Source: Bog-756 sp035949055 (GTDB lineage: Bacteria > Actinomycetota > Acidimicrobiia > Acidimicrobiales > RAAP-2). From it: a stretch of 64,000 nucleotides of DNA. Both the position numbers and the translations under genes were made by a program. The stretch's first letter is position 1. Each line of letters opens with the position of its first letter. The notes under the pieces are model-generated. The model worked only from the letters and a program-made list of their open reading frames with translations. It had not been told where the DNA came from and did not search any database. Shown here piece by piece: positions 33,009-41,816 of the stretch. The stretch covers positions 49,950-113,949 of the forward strand of contig DASZIO010000037.1 of NCBI GenBank assembly GCA_035949055.1. The letters are read 5' to 3'.

Positions 33009-35399
33009 ATGGACCCAGGGACGGGGATGTCGACGACCACAGCTACGCAATCCGGCGAAGACCACCCACCCCCGCCCCGGGCGGCGGAGGACCCGGTCAC
33101 CCCGACGGCAGCCGCTCACTCCCACTCGAGGCTGAACCCGACCTTCCTGGCCTACTTCATCGGGCCGGTGGCCCTGCTGATCATCCTCTTCCTGGTCCAT
33201 GTCGGGGCGGCAGCCCGCGAGTCGGCCTGGGTGTGGCTGGGTGTCTTCCTCGCCGTGCCCGCCACCAGCCTCTTCGTCAATCACCTCTACACCCTCAATC
33301 CGACGCGCTTTCGCCTGCACCTCCGGGTGGCCGGCCAGGCGGCAGGGGTGACGGCGGTCATCTATCTCACCGGATGGGGCCCGGTGCTCTCGGGCGCGTT
33401 CGCCTTCCTCGCCCTCGAGAACGTCTCCCACGCGGGCTCGCGAATCTGGCGGGTCACAGCTCTCTGGAGCCTGGTCGGGATCGCCCTCGGGCAGGTCGCG
33501 GTGTGGCGAGGGGTGTTCCCCTGCGAGCTGACCCTCGGCCAGGCCAACGCCCTGGCCGTCATGGGTGCCTTCGTCCTGGCCTTCATCATCCGGATGGCCG
33601 GGGCCACCATGGAGCAGAAGGAGCAGGCCGAAACGTCGATGCGCCTCAGCGAGGACCGCTTCCGCTCGCTCATCCAGTATTCGTCCGACGCCACGTTGGT
33701 GATCGGCGCAGACGGGACGTACACCTATGTGAGCCCGGCCGTCCTCTCTCTCCTCGGGATGGACCCGGGTGAGCTGATCGGCCGCCAGGCCACCGACGTC
33801 GTCCATCCCGACGACCGCGACCGGGTGCAGGACCGGCTCGGCGCCCAGCTGCGGACGTCCCCGGAGAACGCGCTCGTCCAGTTCCGCATGGGCCGCAAGG
33901 ACGGCACCTACTGCGACGTCGAGGCGGTCGTGGCCGACCAGCGCGAGCGGGCCTCGGTCGGAGGCTATGTCGCCAACATCCGTGACATCACCGAGCGCAA
34001 GGAATTCGAGGCGCTGCTCGCCCACCGGGCACTGCACGACCCGCTCACCGGTCTGGCCAACCGCCAGCTCATCCTGGACCGCGCCGAGCAGATGCTGGTG
34101 CGGGCACGGCGGGCCCGCGAACCTGTCGCCGCCTACTTCATCGACCTCGACAACTTCAAGGACGCCAACGACTCCCTGGGGCACGAAGCCGGGGACCGGG
34201 TGCTGCGCTCGGTAGCCGGCCGGTTCTCGGCGCTGCTGCGAGCCAGTGACACGGTGGGCCGGCTCGGAGGCGACGAGTTCGTGATCCTGACCGAGGGCGT
34301 GTCCCTATCGTCCGGTCCGATGACGGTCGCCGAGCGCATCAGGGAGGTGCTGCGAACACCGTTCCACGTCGAAGGGTTCGAGGGCCTGCCCATCACCATC
34401 ACCGCCAGCATCGGGATCGCCACCGGGGACCGCCAGTCGGCCCAGGAACTGCTCCGGGACGCCGACATCGCCCTCTACCGGGCCAAGTCCGGCGGCAGGG
34501 ACCGCTGCGTGCTGTTCGAGCCGTCCATGCAAGCGGCCGCCACCGACCGGCTCGAGCTGAAGGCCGACCTCGACGCGGCCGTGGCCCAGGGTCAGTTCTT
34601 CCTCCTCTACCAACCCATCTTCGACCTCGACAGCGTCGAGATTCGGGGCGTCGAAGCTCTCCTGCGCTGGCGGCACCCGACCCGCGGGATCATCACCCCG
34701 GACAACTTCATCCCGGTGCTGGAAGACACCGGGCTCATCGTCGAGGTGGGCCGGTGGGTGCTTTTGGAAGCGTGCGGGCAGGCCGCGGCCTGGCATCGGC
34801 AGGGGTACGCCACGACGATGTCGGTGAACGTCTCGATGCGCCAGCTCGAGTCGGAGGTACTGGTCGAGCACGTCGAATCCGCTCTGGCGGCCAACGACCT
34901 CGATCCCGCGGCCCTGGTCATCGAAGTCACCGAGACGACACTCATGAAGGACGCGAACGCGACGGTGTCAAGGCTCAGGCGACTGAAGGACATCGGCGTG
35001 ATGATCGCCATCGACGACTTCGGCACCGGCTACTCGTCCCTGGCCTACCTACGCCAATTCCCGGTCGACGTGCTCAAGATCGACCGCTCCTTCGTCGCCG
35101 AGATGGACGAGGGTCCGCACTCGGGAGCATTCATCCACACGCTGGTGGAGCTGGGCCGGACACTCGGCCTGACCACCCTGGCCGAGGGCATCGAAGACCA
35201 GACCCAGCTCGACGGGTTGCGGAGCGAGCAGTGCGACCGGGGCCAAGGCTTCATCTTCTCCCGACCGGTCGAACCGGCCGACATCGAGGAGATGTTGTTC
35301 GGCTCGCCCGCCGGACCAGCGCCGGTTCCCGCCGTGGGATCGGCCGCGGCCACCCCCGGAGCCACCCGGAGCGCCCGGTCGCGTGCGGTGGCCACCTGA
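33009..35399 (+). CDS. Membrane c-di-GMP protein: membrane region, PAS, GGDEF, EAL
   Basis: The 796-residue product has about five or six membrane helices (45-195), a PAS domain (about 212-332), GGDEF (about 340-505) and EAL (about 520-770). The diguanylate cyclase motif is intact (GGDEF at 420-424), with an RxxD inhibitory site at 411-414. The phosphodiesterase motif EALLRW (549-554) and IDDFGTGYSSLAY are intact too, so both activities are possible. The start at 33009 is chosen on protein length; a second ATG at 33027 has a G-rich stretch just before it. It is the only c-di-GMP enzyme in the window. Signal input through PAS is inferred. Confidence 0.93.
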   Translation: MDPGTGMSTTTATQSGEDHPPPPRAAEDPVTPTAAAHSHSRLNPTFLAYFIGPVALLIILFLVHVGAAARESAWVWLGVFLAVPATSLFVNHLYTLNPTRFRLHLRVAGQAAGVTAVIYLTGWGPVLSGAFAFLALENVSHAGSRIWRVTALWSLVGIALGQVAVWRGVFPCELTLGQANALAVMGAFVLAFIIRMAGATMEQKEQAETSMRLSEDRFRSLIQYSSDATLVIGADGTYTYVSPAVLSLLGMDPGELIGRQATDVVHPDDRDRVQDRLGAQLRTSPENALVQFRMGRKDGTYCDVEAVVADQRERASVGGYVANIRDITERKEFEALLAHRALHDPLTGLANRQLILDRAEQMLVRARRAREPVAAYFIDLDNFKDANDSLGHEAGDRVLRSVAGRFSALLRASDTVGRLGGDEFVILTEGVSLSSGPMTVAERIREVLRTPFHVEGFEGLPITITASIGIATGDRQSAQELLRDADIALYRAKSGGRDRCVLFEPSMQAAATDRLELKADLDAAVAQGQFFLLYQPIFDLDSVEIRGVEALLRWRHPTRGIITPDNFIPVLEDTGLIVEVGRWVLLEACGQAAAWHRQGYATTMSVNVSMRQLESEVLVEHVESALAANDLDPAALVIEVTETTLMKDANATVSRLRRLKDIGVMIAIDDFGTGYSSLAYLRQFPVDVLKIDRSFVAEMDEGPHSGAFIHTLVELGRTLGLTTLAEGIEDQTQLDGLRSEQCDRGQGFIFSRPVEPADIEEMLFGSPAGPAPVPAVGSAAATPGATRSARSRAVAT

Positions 35400-35437
35400 G
35401 CAGACCTCCCGCTCGACACGCGCTCCTCGGAGGCCGG

Positions 35438-35482
35438 CGATCCGCACGATCCGCACGACGCGCACAATGCGCACAATGCGCG
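35438..35482. repeat. Five tandem 9-bp units before the hydrolase gene
   Basis: CGATCCGCA, CGATCCGCA, CGACGCGCA, CAATGCGCA and CAATGCGCG follow one another without gaps and end 10 bases before the ATG at 35493. The first two are identical and the others differ at two or three positions. Confidence 0.8.
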
Positions 35483-35492
35483 AGGCTCTGGC

Positions 35493-36308
35493 ATGTCCGA
35501 GGCCCGCCTGGACGGCGTCACCATTGCCTACGACGTGCACGGCGCGGGTGAGCCGGTCGTGCTGGTGTGCGGATGTGGGCAACCGGCCGTCGCCTGGCAG
35601 CTCGAGCTGGTACCCGCCCTTACCGCGGCCGGCTACCAGGTGGTGACGTTCGACAACCGCGGTGTGAGCCCGTCCTCGTCGCCCCCGGCGCCCTATTCGG
35701 TGGACGTCCTCGTCGCCGACACCCTCGGCCTGCTCGACCATCTCGACCTCGATCACGTCCGGGTGGCCGGGCACTCGATGGGAGGGTGGGTAGCCGAGAC
35801 CCTGGCCATTCGGCATCCGGACCGGACACGCTGTGCCGCGCTGATGGGGAGCTGCAACGTGGGGACGGCCTGGGAGAAGGCCATCACCCGCGTCGAGCGG
35901 GATTTGGCCCTCCGCGACCACGAGATGCCCGCCCTGTTCTATGCCACCGAGACCCTCCGGTACCTCCCGAACCGCGACCTGCAGGACGACGACGTCGTCG
36001 GGACCTGGCTCTCGCTGATCGGTGACCTGCCGGCGTGGCCCAACCCGGGGCGACTGGGCCAGTACGAGGCCTGCCTGGCCTGGTCGAACGACCTGGAGCG
36101 CACCAAGGCCTGGGGGCAGATCTCGGTACCGTGCCTGGTACTGGCGTTCGAGCACGACATCGACTCGCCGCCGGCCAGAGCGCAGGAGGCGGCGGCCCTC
36201 ATCCCGCGGGCCCGCTATGCCGAGATCGCCGATGCGAGTCACCTCGGCATCTTCACCCACGGCGCCCAAGTGGCCACGGAGCTGGTGGACTTCTTCGCCG
36301 ACGTCTGA
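35493..36308 (+). CDS. Alpha/beta hydrolase
   Basis: The 271-residue protein has VVLVCGCGQPAVAWQ, VVTFDNRGVSPSS, the nucleophile elbow VAGHSMGGWVAETLA with Ser98 and a C-terminal EIADASHLGIFTH carrying the His. The unusual CGCGQ in place of the usual HG-G-P loop is seen in some esterase-like members. The substrate is unknown. The ATG at 35493 follows a 9-bp tandem repeat and has no clean ribosome site. The next gene starts about 55 bases downstream with its own TAGCGT element. Confidence 0.82.
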   Translation: MSEARLDGVTIAYDVHGAGEPVVLVCGCGQPAVAWQLELVPALTAAGYQVVTFDNRGVSPSSSPPAPYSVDVLVADTLGLLDHLDLDHVRVAGHSMGGWVAETLAIRHPDRTRCAALMGSCNVGTAWEKAITRVERDLALRDHEMPALFYATETLRYLPNRDLQDDDVVGTWLSLIGDLPAWPNPGRLGQYEACLAWSNDLERTKAWGQISVPCLVLAFEHDIDSPPARAQEAAALIPRARYAEIADASHLGIFTHGAQVATELVDFFADV

Positions 36309-36349
36309 CCGATCCTCCCGGTCCGTGCGATCGGGCGGTCTCGTGCCAC

Positions 36350-36355
36350 TAGCGT
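36350..36355 (+). promoter_or_regulatory. Leaderless-type -10 element for the methyltransferase
   Basis: TAGCGT, 7 bases before the ATG at 36363; identical in sequence and spacing to the element at 12330. Confidence 0.5.
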
Positions 36356-36362
36356 CGCCGAG

Positions 36363-37208
36363 ATGGACGAGCCCGGCGGTCGGTTGCCGGCGGTGGGCGT
36401 GACCGGGGTGGGTGTGGCGGCCATCCGGGCCGCCGAGTCGTCTCGGCCGGACCGTCTCTTCGACGATCCGTTCGCGGCTCGCTTCGTCTCCGCCGCCGGA
36501 TGGAATGGGACTCGGGGCGATCCCTCCCGACGTCGGCACCTGTCGGCGTGGATCGCGGTGCGGACCCGGTTCCTCGACGACGTCGTCCTCGACGCCTGCG
36601 CCGGCGGTTGCCGTCAGGTGGTCATCCTGGGTGCCGGCCTCGATGCCCGGTCGTTCCGCCTGCGGTGGCCGCTCGGGACCAACGTCTGGGAGCTCGACCT
36701 GCCGTCGGTGCTCGAGTTCAAGGAGCGGGTGGTCCGGTCCGAGGGGTGGCAGCCGAGCTGCCGTCGGAGGACCGTTGCCGTCGACCTGTCCGGCGCCTGG
36801 GGCCAGGCTCTGGTGGACGGGGGTCTCGATACCGAGGCACCGGTCGCCTGGTTGGCCGAGGGATTGCTGGCCTACCTCACCGAGGAGATCGGCGACCGCA
36901 TCGTCTCGGTGGCGGCCGAGCTTTCGGTGCCGGGCAGCCGCCTCGGCCTCACCGTCGCCAGCCCCGAGCGGCTCCGGGCGTGGCGCGGCGCCCACCCTGA
37001 CGGCCGCGCCGGGCCAGGGGACTACGTCGCCCTCTGGCGGTCCACCGGACCGGAGGACCCGGCGAGCTGGCTGGCCTCGCACGGCTGGGAGGCGGCGGTC
37101 TACGCCACCGCCGAGCGATCGATGGCGTACGGGAGGTCTGTCGACGAGGACGGAGTGTCCGGTGGGGAGTGGTCGGGCGCAGGCCTCGTCGACGCCACCC
37201 GCCGCTGA
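36363..37208 (+). CDS. Putative SAM-dependent methyltransferase (TIGR00027 type)
   Basis: The 281-residue product matches the family best known from mycobacteria: GVGVAAIRAAESSRPDRLFDDPFAARFV at the N-terminus, VVILGAGLDARSFRLRW as the SAM-binding loop, and VAWLAEGLLAYLTEE. These are class I methyltransferases (leucine carboxyl methyltransferase-like) with largely unknown acceptors. It is probably leaderless (TAGCGT 7 bases upstream). An MFS transporter gene follows on the same strand 135 bases later. Confidence 0.85.
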   Translation: MDEPGGRLPAVGVTGVGVAAIRAAESSRPDRLFDDPFAARFVSAAGWNGTRGDPSRRRHLSAWIAVRTRFLDDVVLDACAGGCRQVVILGAGLDARSFRLRWPLGTNVWELDLPSVLEFKERVVRSEGWQPSCRRRTVAVDLSGAWGQALVDGGLDTEAPVAWLAEGLLAYLTEEIGDRIVSVAAELSVPGSRLGLTVASPERLRAWRGAHPDGRAGPGDYVALWRSTGPEDPASWLASHGWEAAVYATAERSMAYGRSVDEDGVSGGEWSGAGLVDATRR

Positions 37209-37343
37209 GCCCGCCGCCGCGCCCTGTTGCCACCGGGCGAGCGAGACTGGGACGGTGACGGCCACCGTCTTCCTCGTCGCCGACTGGCTATGTGCAGTCG
37301 TCGGACAGGGCGGGTTCGCCCGCCCCGCAGCCGCGGGCCCGGC

Positions 37344-38681
37344 ATGAAGGCCGAGGATGCCGCGGCCCTGGGCCCGCCAGCGACCGGGGCGGGCCTGACC
37401 CAGTCGTTCCACCTCCACGGGTGGTCGGACCGGGCGGTGGTGGCGGTGGCCTTCGTGGCCCTGGCCGCAGGTGTCGGCCAGTTCGGCCTCGCCGCCACGC
37501 TCGGCGACGTCGCCCACCACTTCGGCCACATCACCCGGGGCTCGACCGTCGCCGACCGGGCCGGCCTCTCGGGAACCGAGCTCGGCCTCGGACTGGCCGT
37601 GGTGCGGCTGGCGTCGCTCGGAGGGTTGCCGGTGGCGGGCCTGGCCGACCGCATCGGCCGCCGCCGGGTGATGCTCTTCGCCTGCGGACTCGGTCTGGCC
37701 CTCACCGCGGTGTCGGCGCTCGGCCCCGGCTTCTGGTGGTTCGTCGTCATCTTCGCCCTGGGACGGCCATTCCTGTCGGCGGCCGCGGCCATCGCCCAGG
37801 TCCAGGCGGCCGAACAGACCCGATCGGGCGGTCGGGCCTCAGCCGTGGCGCTGGTCGCCGCGGGATACGCGGTGGGGGCCGGGCTCACCGCCGTCGTCTA
37901 CGGATTGGCCGGAGGGACGATCGGCTATCGGGGGATCCTGGTGATGGCCGTCCTCCCACTGGTGGCCCTCCCCTTCCTGTCTCATTCGGTCACCGAGACC
38001 GGCCGTTTCGAGGCGTCGGCGGCGGCGGGCACCGTGGCCCTCCCCGTCGTCGGCGCCGTCGCCCGCCCCTATCGCCGCCGGCTGTTCCTGGTGGCCGCGG
38101 TGGCCTTCTCGCTGGCGGTCATCACCGGACCGTCCAACACCTTCGTCTTCGCATACGCGCAGAACATCGAGGGGTTCCCGGGCATCGCGCTCTCGGGCAT
38201 GGTCGTCGCGGCCGGGCTCCTCGGGCTGGGTGGCCTGCTGGCCGGACGGTGGCTGGCCGACCGGGTGGGCCGGCGCCCCACGGCCACCGGATCCATGCTG
38301 TGCATCGGCGCGTCGGGGGTCCTGTGCTACAGCGGCAACCGGGCATCATTGGTCCTCGGGTACCTGGCCGGCATCACCGCGGCCGGCGTGTTCGCCCCGG
38401 CCGCGGGAGCCTTCGCCAACGAGCTGTTCCCGACGGCGGTTCGCTCCTCGGTGGCCGGTTGGAACGTAGCTGCTTCGGTGATCGGGGCCGGCGTCGGCCT
38501 GGTGGCCTTCGGCGCCGTCGCGGATGTGGGCCACCGTTTCGGACCGGCCGCGCTGGTCACCTTCCTGCCGGCCATGTGCCTCAGCGGACTGATCTACCTC
38601 TTGCCCGAGACGCTCGGGCACGAGCCCGAATGGTTCTGGCCACCGGAGGGTGGCCCGCCGACCGCACCGGTCACCGAGTGA
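37344..38681 (+). CDS. MFS transporter
   Basis: The 445-residue protein has about twelve hydrophobic helices and the MFS loop 2-3 motif GLADRIGRRRVMLFA, with its mirror RWLADRVGRRPTATG in the second half. It resembles sugar/acid-transporter-like MFS proteins. The ATG at 37344 is chosen because the upstream in-frame stretch is Arg-rich and out of character. It converges on the hotdog thioesterase and overlaps its end by 11 bases. The substrate is unknown. Confidence 0.85.
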   Translation: MKAEDAAALGPPATGAGLTQSFHLHGWSDRAVVAVAFVALAAGVGQFGLAATLGDVAHHFGHITRGSTVADRAGLSGTELGLGLAVVRLASLGGLPVAGLADRIGRRRVMLFACGLGLALTAVSALGPGFWWFVVIFALGRPFLSAAAAIAQVQAAEQTRSGGRASAVALVAAGYAVGAGLTAVVYGLAGGTIGYRGILVMAVLPLVALPFLSHSVTETGRFEASAAAGTVALPVVGAVARPYRRRLFLVAAVAFSLAVITGPSNTFVFAYAQNIEGFPGIALSGMVVAAGLLGLGGLLAGRWLADRVGRRPTATGSMLCIGASGVLCYSGNRASLVLGYLAGITAAGVFAPAAGAFANELFPTAVRSSVAGWNVAASVIGAGVGLVAFGAVADVGHRFGPAALVTFLPAMCLSGLIYLLPETLGHEPEWFWPPEGGPPTAPVTE

Positions 38682-39009
38682 GCACCAGCTGTGACTGGGT
38701 CACCCGGGCCAACATGACGTTCCGGTTGTCGACGACGTCGGTGTCGAGCACGATCACCATCCGCCCCACGTGCAGCGGCCGGGTCACCGCCTCTCCATGA
38801 CCGGACCGCAGGGCGCGGAGGAAGTTCGTCTTCGACTCGATGGTGGTCGTGCCCTGGGCTCCCTCGGGCAGGTTCAGGTATCCACAGGCGGCACCGGTGC
38901 TGTCGGCCAACGCCATGATGGCACCACCGTGCATCGCCCCGTTGGCGGTGCACAGCTGCTCGGCCCAGGCCAGCTTGGCCCGCACCTCGGCCGGCGTATA
39001 CACGAGCAC
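38671..39009 (-). CDS. PaaI-like hotdog thioesterase, start uncertain
   Basis: The 112-residue product has the hotdog core: CTANGAMHGGAIMALADSTGAACGYLNLPEG and TTTIESKTNFLRALRSG. PaaI-type enzymes hydrolyse acyl-CoA thioesters. Homologous sequence appears to continue upstream in frame (AFTAAIGIEV, just before the GTG at 39009), but no ATG, GTG or TTG lies there before a TGA near 39070. Either it starts at the internal GTG, minus about ten family residues, or the start has been lost by mutation. Its 3' end overlaps the MFS gene by 11 bases. Confidence 0.72.
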   Translation of the reverse strand: MLVYTPAEVRAKLAWAEQLCTANGAMHGGAIMALADSTGAACGYLNLPEGAQGTTTIESKTNFLRALRSGHGEAVTRPLHVGRMVIVLDTDVVDNRNVMLARVTQSQLVLTR

Positions 39010-39072
39010 CTCGATGCCGATCGCGGCAGTGAAAGCATGAGGGTATGGAACGTCGTCATCGGATCCGAACCG

Positions 39073-39906
39073 TCAGCGGTCATCGCCAGCCTCCGCGCCC
39101 CTGACCCCGCACCCCGCCGACGGGCGGGTCGCTCGGACCGGCTTGGCCGCCTCGATCAGGAACCGATGAGCGTGCGATACGAACGGGCCGGTCGACTCGA
39201 TCTGTTCGTGGAGGCTGGCCAGTCGTTCACGGTACCTGTCCACCGAGAAGTCCGGGACCGTCCACACCACCATGCGCAAGAAGACGACGACGGCCGCAAC
39301 GTCATCGAAGGTGAGCCGGAGCGACTCCTGGCGCAGGTCGACCACGTCCAGGCCCGATCGCTCCGCCTCCGATCGTGCCCGTGCGGCACTGTGCCGGTCG
39401 GATATCGGTTGGGGACCCATCATGAAGTCGGTGAGCTCGCGGTTCGACCCGGTACCGACCTGTTGGGAGAAGTAGGTTCCGCCCCGCTTCAGCACTCGGG
39501 CGATCTCCTCCCAGATGGTCACCGTCGGATGCCGGCTGAGGACCAGATCGAAGTGATCATTTGGGAAGGGCAGCGGACCATCGTCGGGTGCGTCGACCAC
39601 CGAGACGCCCCAGGGGCCCAGGGCACGGGCGGCCCCGGTCACATTGGGGGGATGCCACTCGGTGGCGGCCAGTATTGAGGGCGCGACCCGCGCCCGCGCC
39701 AGCAGCTCGGCGAGCACTTCCCCGCCGCCTGTCTGGATGTCGAGGACGGAGGTCGCGGCGGGGATGCGGCGCGCGGCGAGCGTGGTGTACCCCCACGACG
39801 GGCGCTCCTCGGTCGCCCGTCCCTCGAACCACGAGAAGTCCCACCCGTTCAAGGGTGCTGCGGCCCCTTCGGCCACCAGCCGTTCGAATGCGGCCCGGCC
39901 GTTCAC
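39073..39906 (-). CDS. Class I SAM-dependent methyltransferase
   Basis: The 277-residue protein has the SAM loop VLDIQTGGGEVLAELL, the acidic position in ATEWHPPNVTGAARAL and PFPNDHFDLVLSRHP. EIARVLKRGGTYFSQQVG is the usual strand-5 block. The GTG at 39906 fits the domain start (NGRAAFERLVAEGAAAPLNGWD). It is divergent from the adenylate cyclase. The acceptor is unknown. Confidence 0.82.
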   Translation of the reverse strand: MNGRAAFERLVAEGAAAPLNGWDFSWFEGRATEERPSWGYTTLAARRIPAATSVLDIQTGGGEVLAELLARARVAPSILAATEWHPPNVTGAARALGPWGVSVVDAPDDGPLPFPNDHFDLVLSRHPTVTIWEEIARVLKRGGTYFSQQVGTGSNRELTDFMMGPQPISDRHSAARARSEAERSGLDVVDLRQESLRLTFDDVAAVVVFLRMVVWTVPDFSVDRYRERLASLHEQIESTGPFVSHAHRFLIEAAKPVRATRPSAGCGVRGAEAGDDR

Positions 39907-40065
39907 CTGGGCGCGCCCGCCCTGGCGGACAGGGCATCCTCCGCCACCCGGGCCGAAGACAGCCCGATCAAGGTGCCGACCTTCGCCACGACGTGAGTGT
40001 AGGTGCAGTTTCCCCATCCGGCCCGCCATCCCGGTCCCGGACCGGGGGCCCTTGGAGGAGCACGG

Positions 40066-40071
40066 TAACGT
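40066..40071 (+). promoter_or_regulatory. Possible leaderless -10 for the adenylate cyclase
   Basis: TAACGT, 8 bases before the GTG at 40080. A GGAGGAG lies 20 bases before the GTG, too far to act as its ribosome site. Confidence 0.4.
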
Positions 40072-40079
40072 GGATACCC

Positions 40080-41129
40080 GTGGTCGAGCGCGACGGCAGC
40101 GAGACGATCGACGACTTCCTCCGGTCGATGGGCGCGACCGACGAACAGGTCGACAAGGCTCGGCGTGAATGCCGCTTTGCCGGGCTGGCCGCTGACCTCG
40201 TCCTGGCCCGGGGAGCCACTCTCAGCGCCGACGATCTCGCCGCCCGGGTCGGGTTGCCGGTAGACCAGGTCCTCTCCCTCTGGCACACCCTCGGCGTTGT
40301 CGTCCCCGACGCGGTCACGCCGATGTTCTCCGAGCGCGACGCCGAGCTCACGCTGTCGATCATCAGGGTCAACCCGATCGGACAGCACGGAGACGAGCTC
40401 CTGCGGGTGCTCGGCAGCTCTCTGGCCCGGGTGGCCGAGGCCGCGGTCTCGCTGTACGTGCAGACGGTCGAACCCTCGATGGACGTGCCCGAGGTGGACA
40501 TCGTGGTGTGGGCCAAGGATCTGGCCAATGTCACCGCAGCCGCCCTCGACCTGGGCGACGCGATGGGTGTGATCTTCGGCCACCACCTGCGGGACGCCAT
40601 CGACCGTCAGCGGGTGGCACAGGTCGGAATCGCCGAACGCTCCCTGTTCCGACTGGCCGTGGGGTTCATCGACCTGGTCGGGTTCACGCCCCTTTCCCTG
40701 CATACCTCACCATCCGAGCTGCTCGAGCTCATCGGTGCGTTCGAGGTCAAGTCCTTCGAGGTGGCCGCGTCCCACGGAGGCCGGATCGTCAAGCACATCG
40801 GTGACGAGGTCATGTTCGTCGCCTTGGATGCCGCTTCGGGTTGTTCGATCGCCCTCGACCTCATGGCTGCGGGTATCGAGGGGGTCGAGCCACGCGGCGG
40901 CGTGGCGTTCGGCGATGTGATCACCCGGCACGGGGACTACTACGGCACCGTGGTCAACCTCGCCTCCCGGCTAGCTGACCTGGCCATCCCCAAGGAGGTC
41001 CTGGTCGACGCGGCCACCGCCCGCTCGCCGGTGACACCGTTCTCGTTCCGTCCCGCCGGCCATCGCCTCCTCAAGGGTTTCGACGACCCGTTCGAGGTCT
41101 ACTCACTCGAGCTCGCCCCCGAAGGCTGA
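40080..41129 (+). CDS. Class III adenylate cyclase with N-terminal regulatory domain (Rv1264-like layout)
   Basis: The 349-residue soluble protein has an N-terminal helical region of about 185 residues (DDFLRSMGATDEQVDKARRE, ADDLAARVGLPVDQVL), like the regulatory part of the pH-sensing M. tuberculosis Rv1264, then a class III cyclase domain. All catalytic residues are present: metal Asp198 (GFIDLVGFT) and Asp242, Lys238 (RIVKHIGDEVMF), and Asp286, Asn293 and Arg297 (GDYYGTVVNLASRL). Active ATP cyclisation is expected. The start is the GTG at 40080 with TAACGT 8 bases upstream. Rv1264-type pH sensing is inference. Confidence 0.88.
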   Translation: MVERDGSETIDDFLRSMGATDEQVDKARRECRFAGLAADLVLARGATLSADDLAARVGLPVDQVLSLWHTLGVVVPDAVTPMFSERDAELTLSIIRVNPIGQHGDELLRVLGSSLARVAEAAVSLYVQTVEPSMDVPEVDIVVWAKDLANVTAAALDLGDAMGVIFGHHLRDAIDRQRVAQVGIAERSLFRLAVGFIDLVGFTPLSLHTSPSELLELIGAFEVKSFEVAASHGGRIVKHIGDEVMFVALDAASGCSIALDLMAAGIEGVEPRGGVAFGDVITRHGDYYGTVVNLASRLADLAIPKEVLVDAATARSPVTPFSFRPAGHRLLKGFDDPFEVYSLELAPEG

Positions 41130-41495
41130 GCGAGATCATCACCTGGGCGGCTTCGACGACGCAATCCGCCAACGCCGCCGTGCCTGGGTCAAGGGATCGC
41201 CGTCCGGTCCGATCAGGGCCCAGGGGAAGCCCGTAACGAACGATTCCTGAGCCCGGATCAATCTCTGGGCACGGCTCCGTCGTATACCCACCAGACGCTG
41301 ACCATCACGGCCCGTCGTCGTTGACCACCGAACATTGGAATGGCCTGAGTACCAGCGGCCTGCCGGCGTGGCTGGAACTCGCCGTGGACCGGCACCGGTT
41401 GCGGCGCACCCGCCCCGGTAGGAGGATGAAACGGGCGGGCGGCCTCATGGAGCACTCGGCACACACCAGTCGAACCAACCGAACGGGGATCCCAA
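41130..41495. other. Gap of about 365 bases without a convincing gene
   Basis: Several overlapping frames are open, but none has a good ribosome site or a recognisable product. A GGAGG near 41421 touches an ATG with no spacing. The stretch is a promoter-sized spacer for the lipoprotein at 41496. Confidence 0.4.
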
Positions 41496-41816
41496 ATGAA
41501 CACGATGAACGCCCGACCGTCAGGCCAGGGGCCGGCGGCATCGAAGGGGCGGCGGACCATCGGAGTGGGATTGGCTTCAGTGGCCATTGCGTTGGGCCTC
41601 GCCGCCTGTAGCAGCTCCGCTACACCCGCTTCGAATTCGACCACCGCGCCGAGAAACGCGCCCTCCGCGACGTCGCCCTCAGTCACGGCCAATTCGGCGC
41701 CATCGACGACCTCGGTCCCCTCGACAACGCTGTGCACCATTCCCCAGAACAACGGCGGTGACCATGACGCCGACAACAACGGTGGCCCCAACGACGGGGA
41801 CGGGTGCGATCGCTAG
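41496..41816 (+). CDS. Small Thr/Ser-rich lipoprotein, unknown function
   Basis: The 106-residue product has a basic N-terminus, a hydrophobic signal segment (about 23-37) and the lipobox LGLAAC, so it is expected to be lipid-anchored on the outside. The remainder is low-complexity Ser/Thr/Ala, ending in a D/N/G-rich tail (DHDADNNGGPNDGDGCDR) that could bind Ca or other cations. I do not recognise a domain. Its stop overlaps the first bases of the next membrane-protein gene (TAGTG), so the two are coupled. Confidence 0.6.
   Translation: MNTMNARPSGQGPAASKGRRTIGVGLASVAIALGLAACSSSATPASNSTTAPRNAPSATSPSVTANSAPSTTSVPSTTLCTIPQNNGGDHDADNNGGPNDGDGCDR

Noticed and set aside
35049..37529. 826-codon open frame on the minus strand
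   Set aside because: It lies across the hydrolase and methyltransferase genes and the end of the GGDEF-EAL gene, all well supported on the plus strand; no motif is present.
41305..41791. Minus-strand frames opposite the first lipoprotein
   Set aside because: There is no ribosome site and no recognisable product; the plus-strand lipobox is clear.
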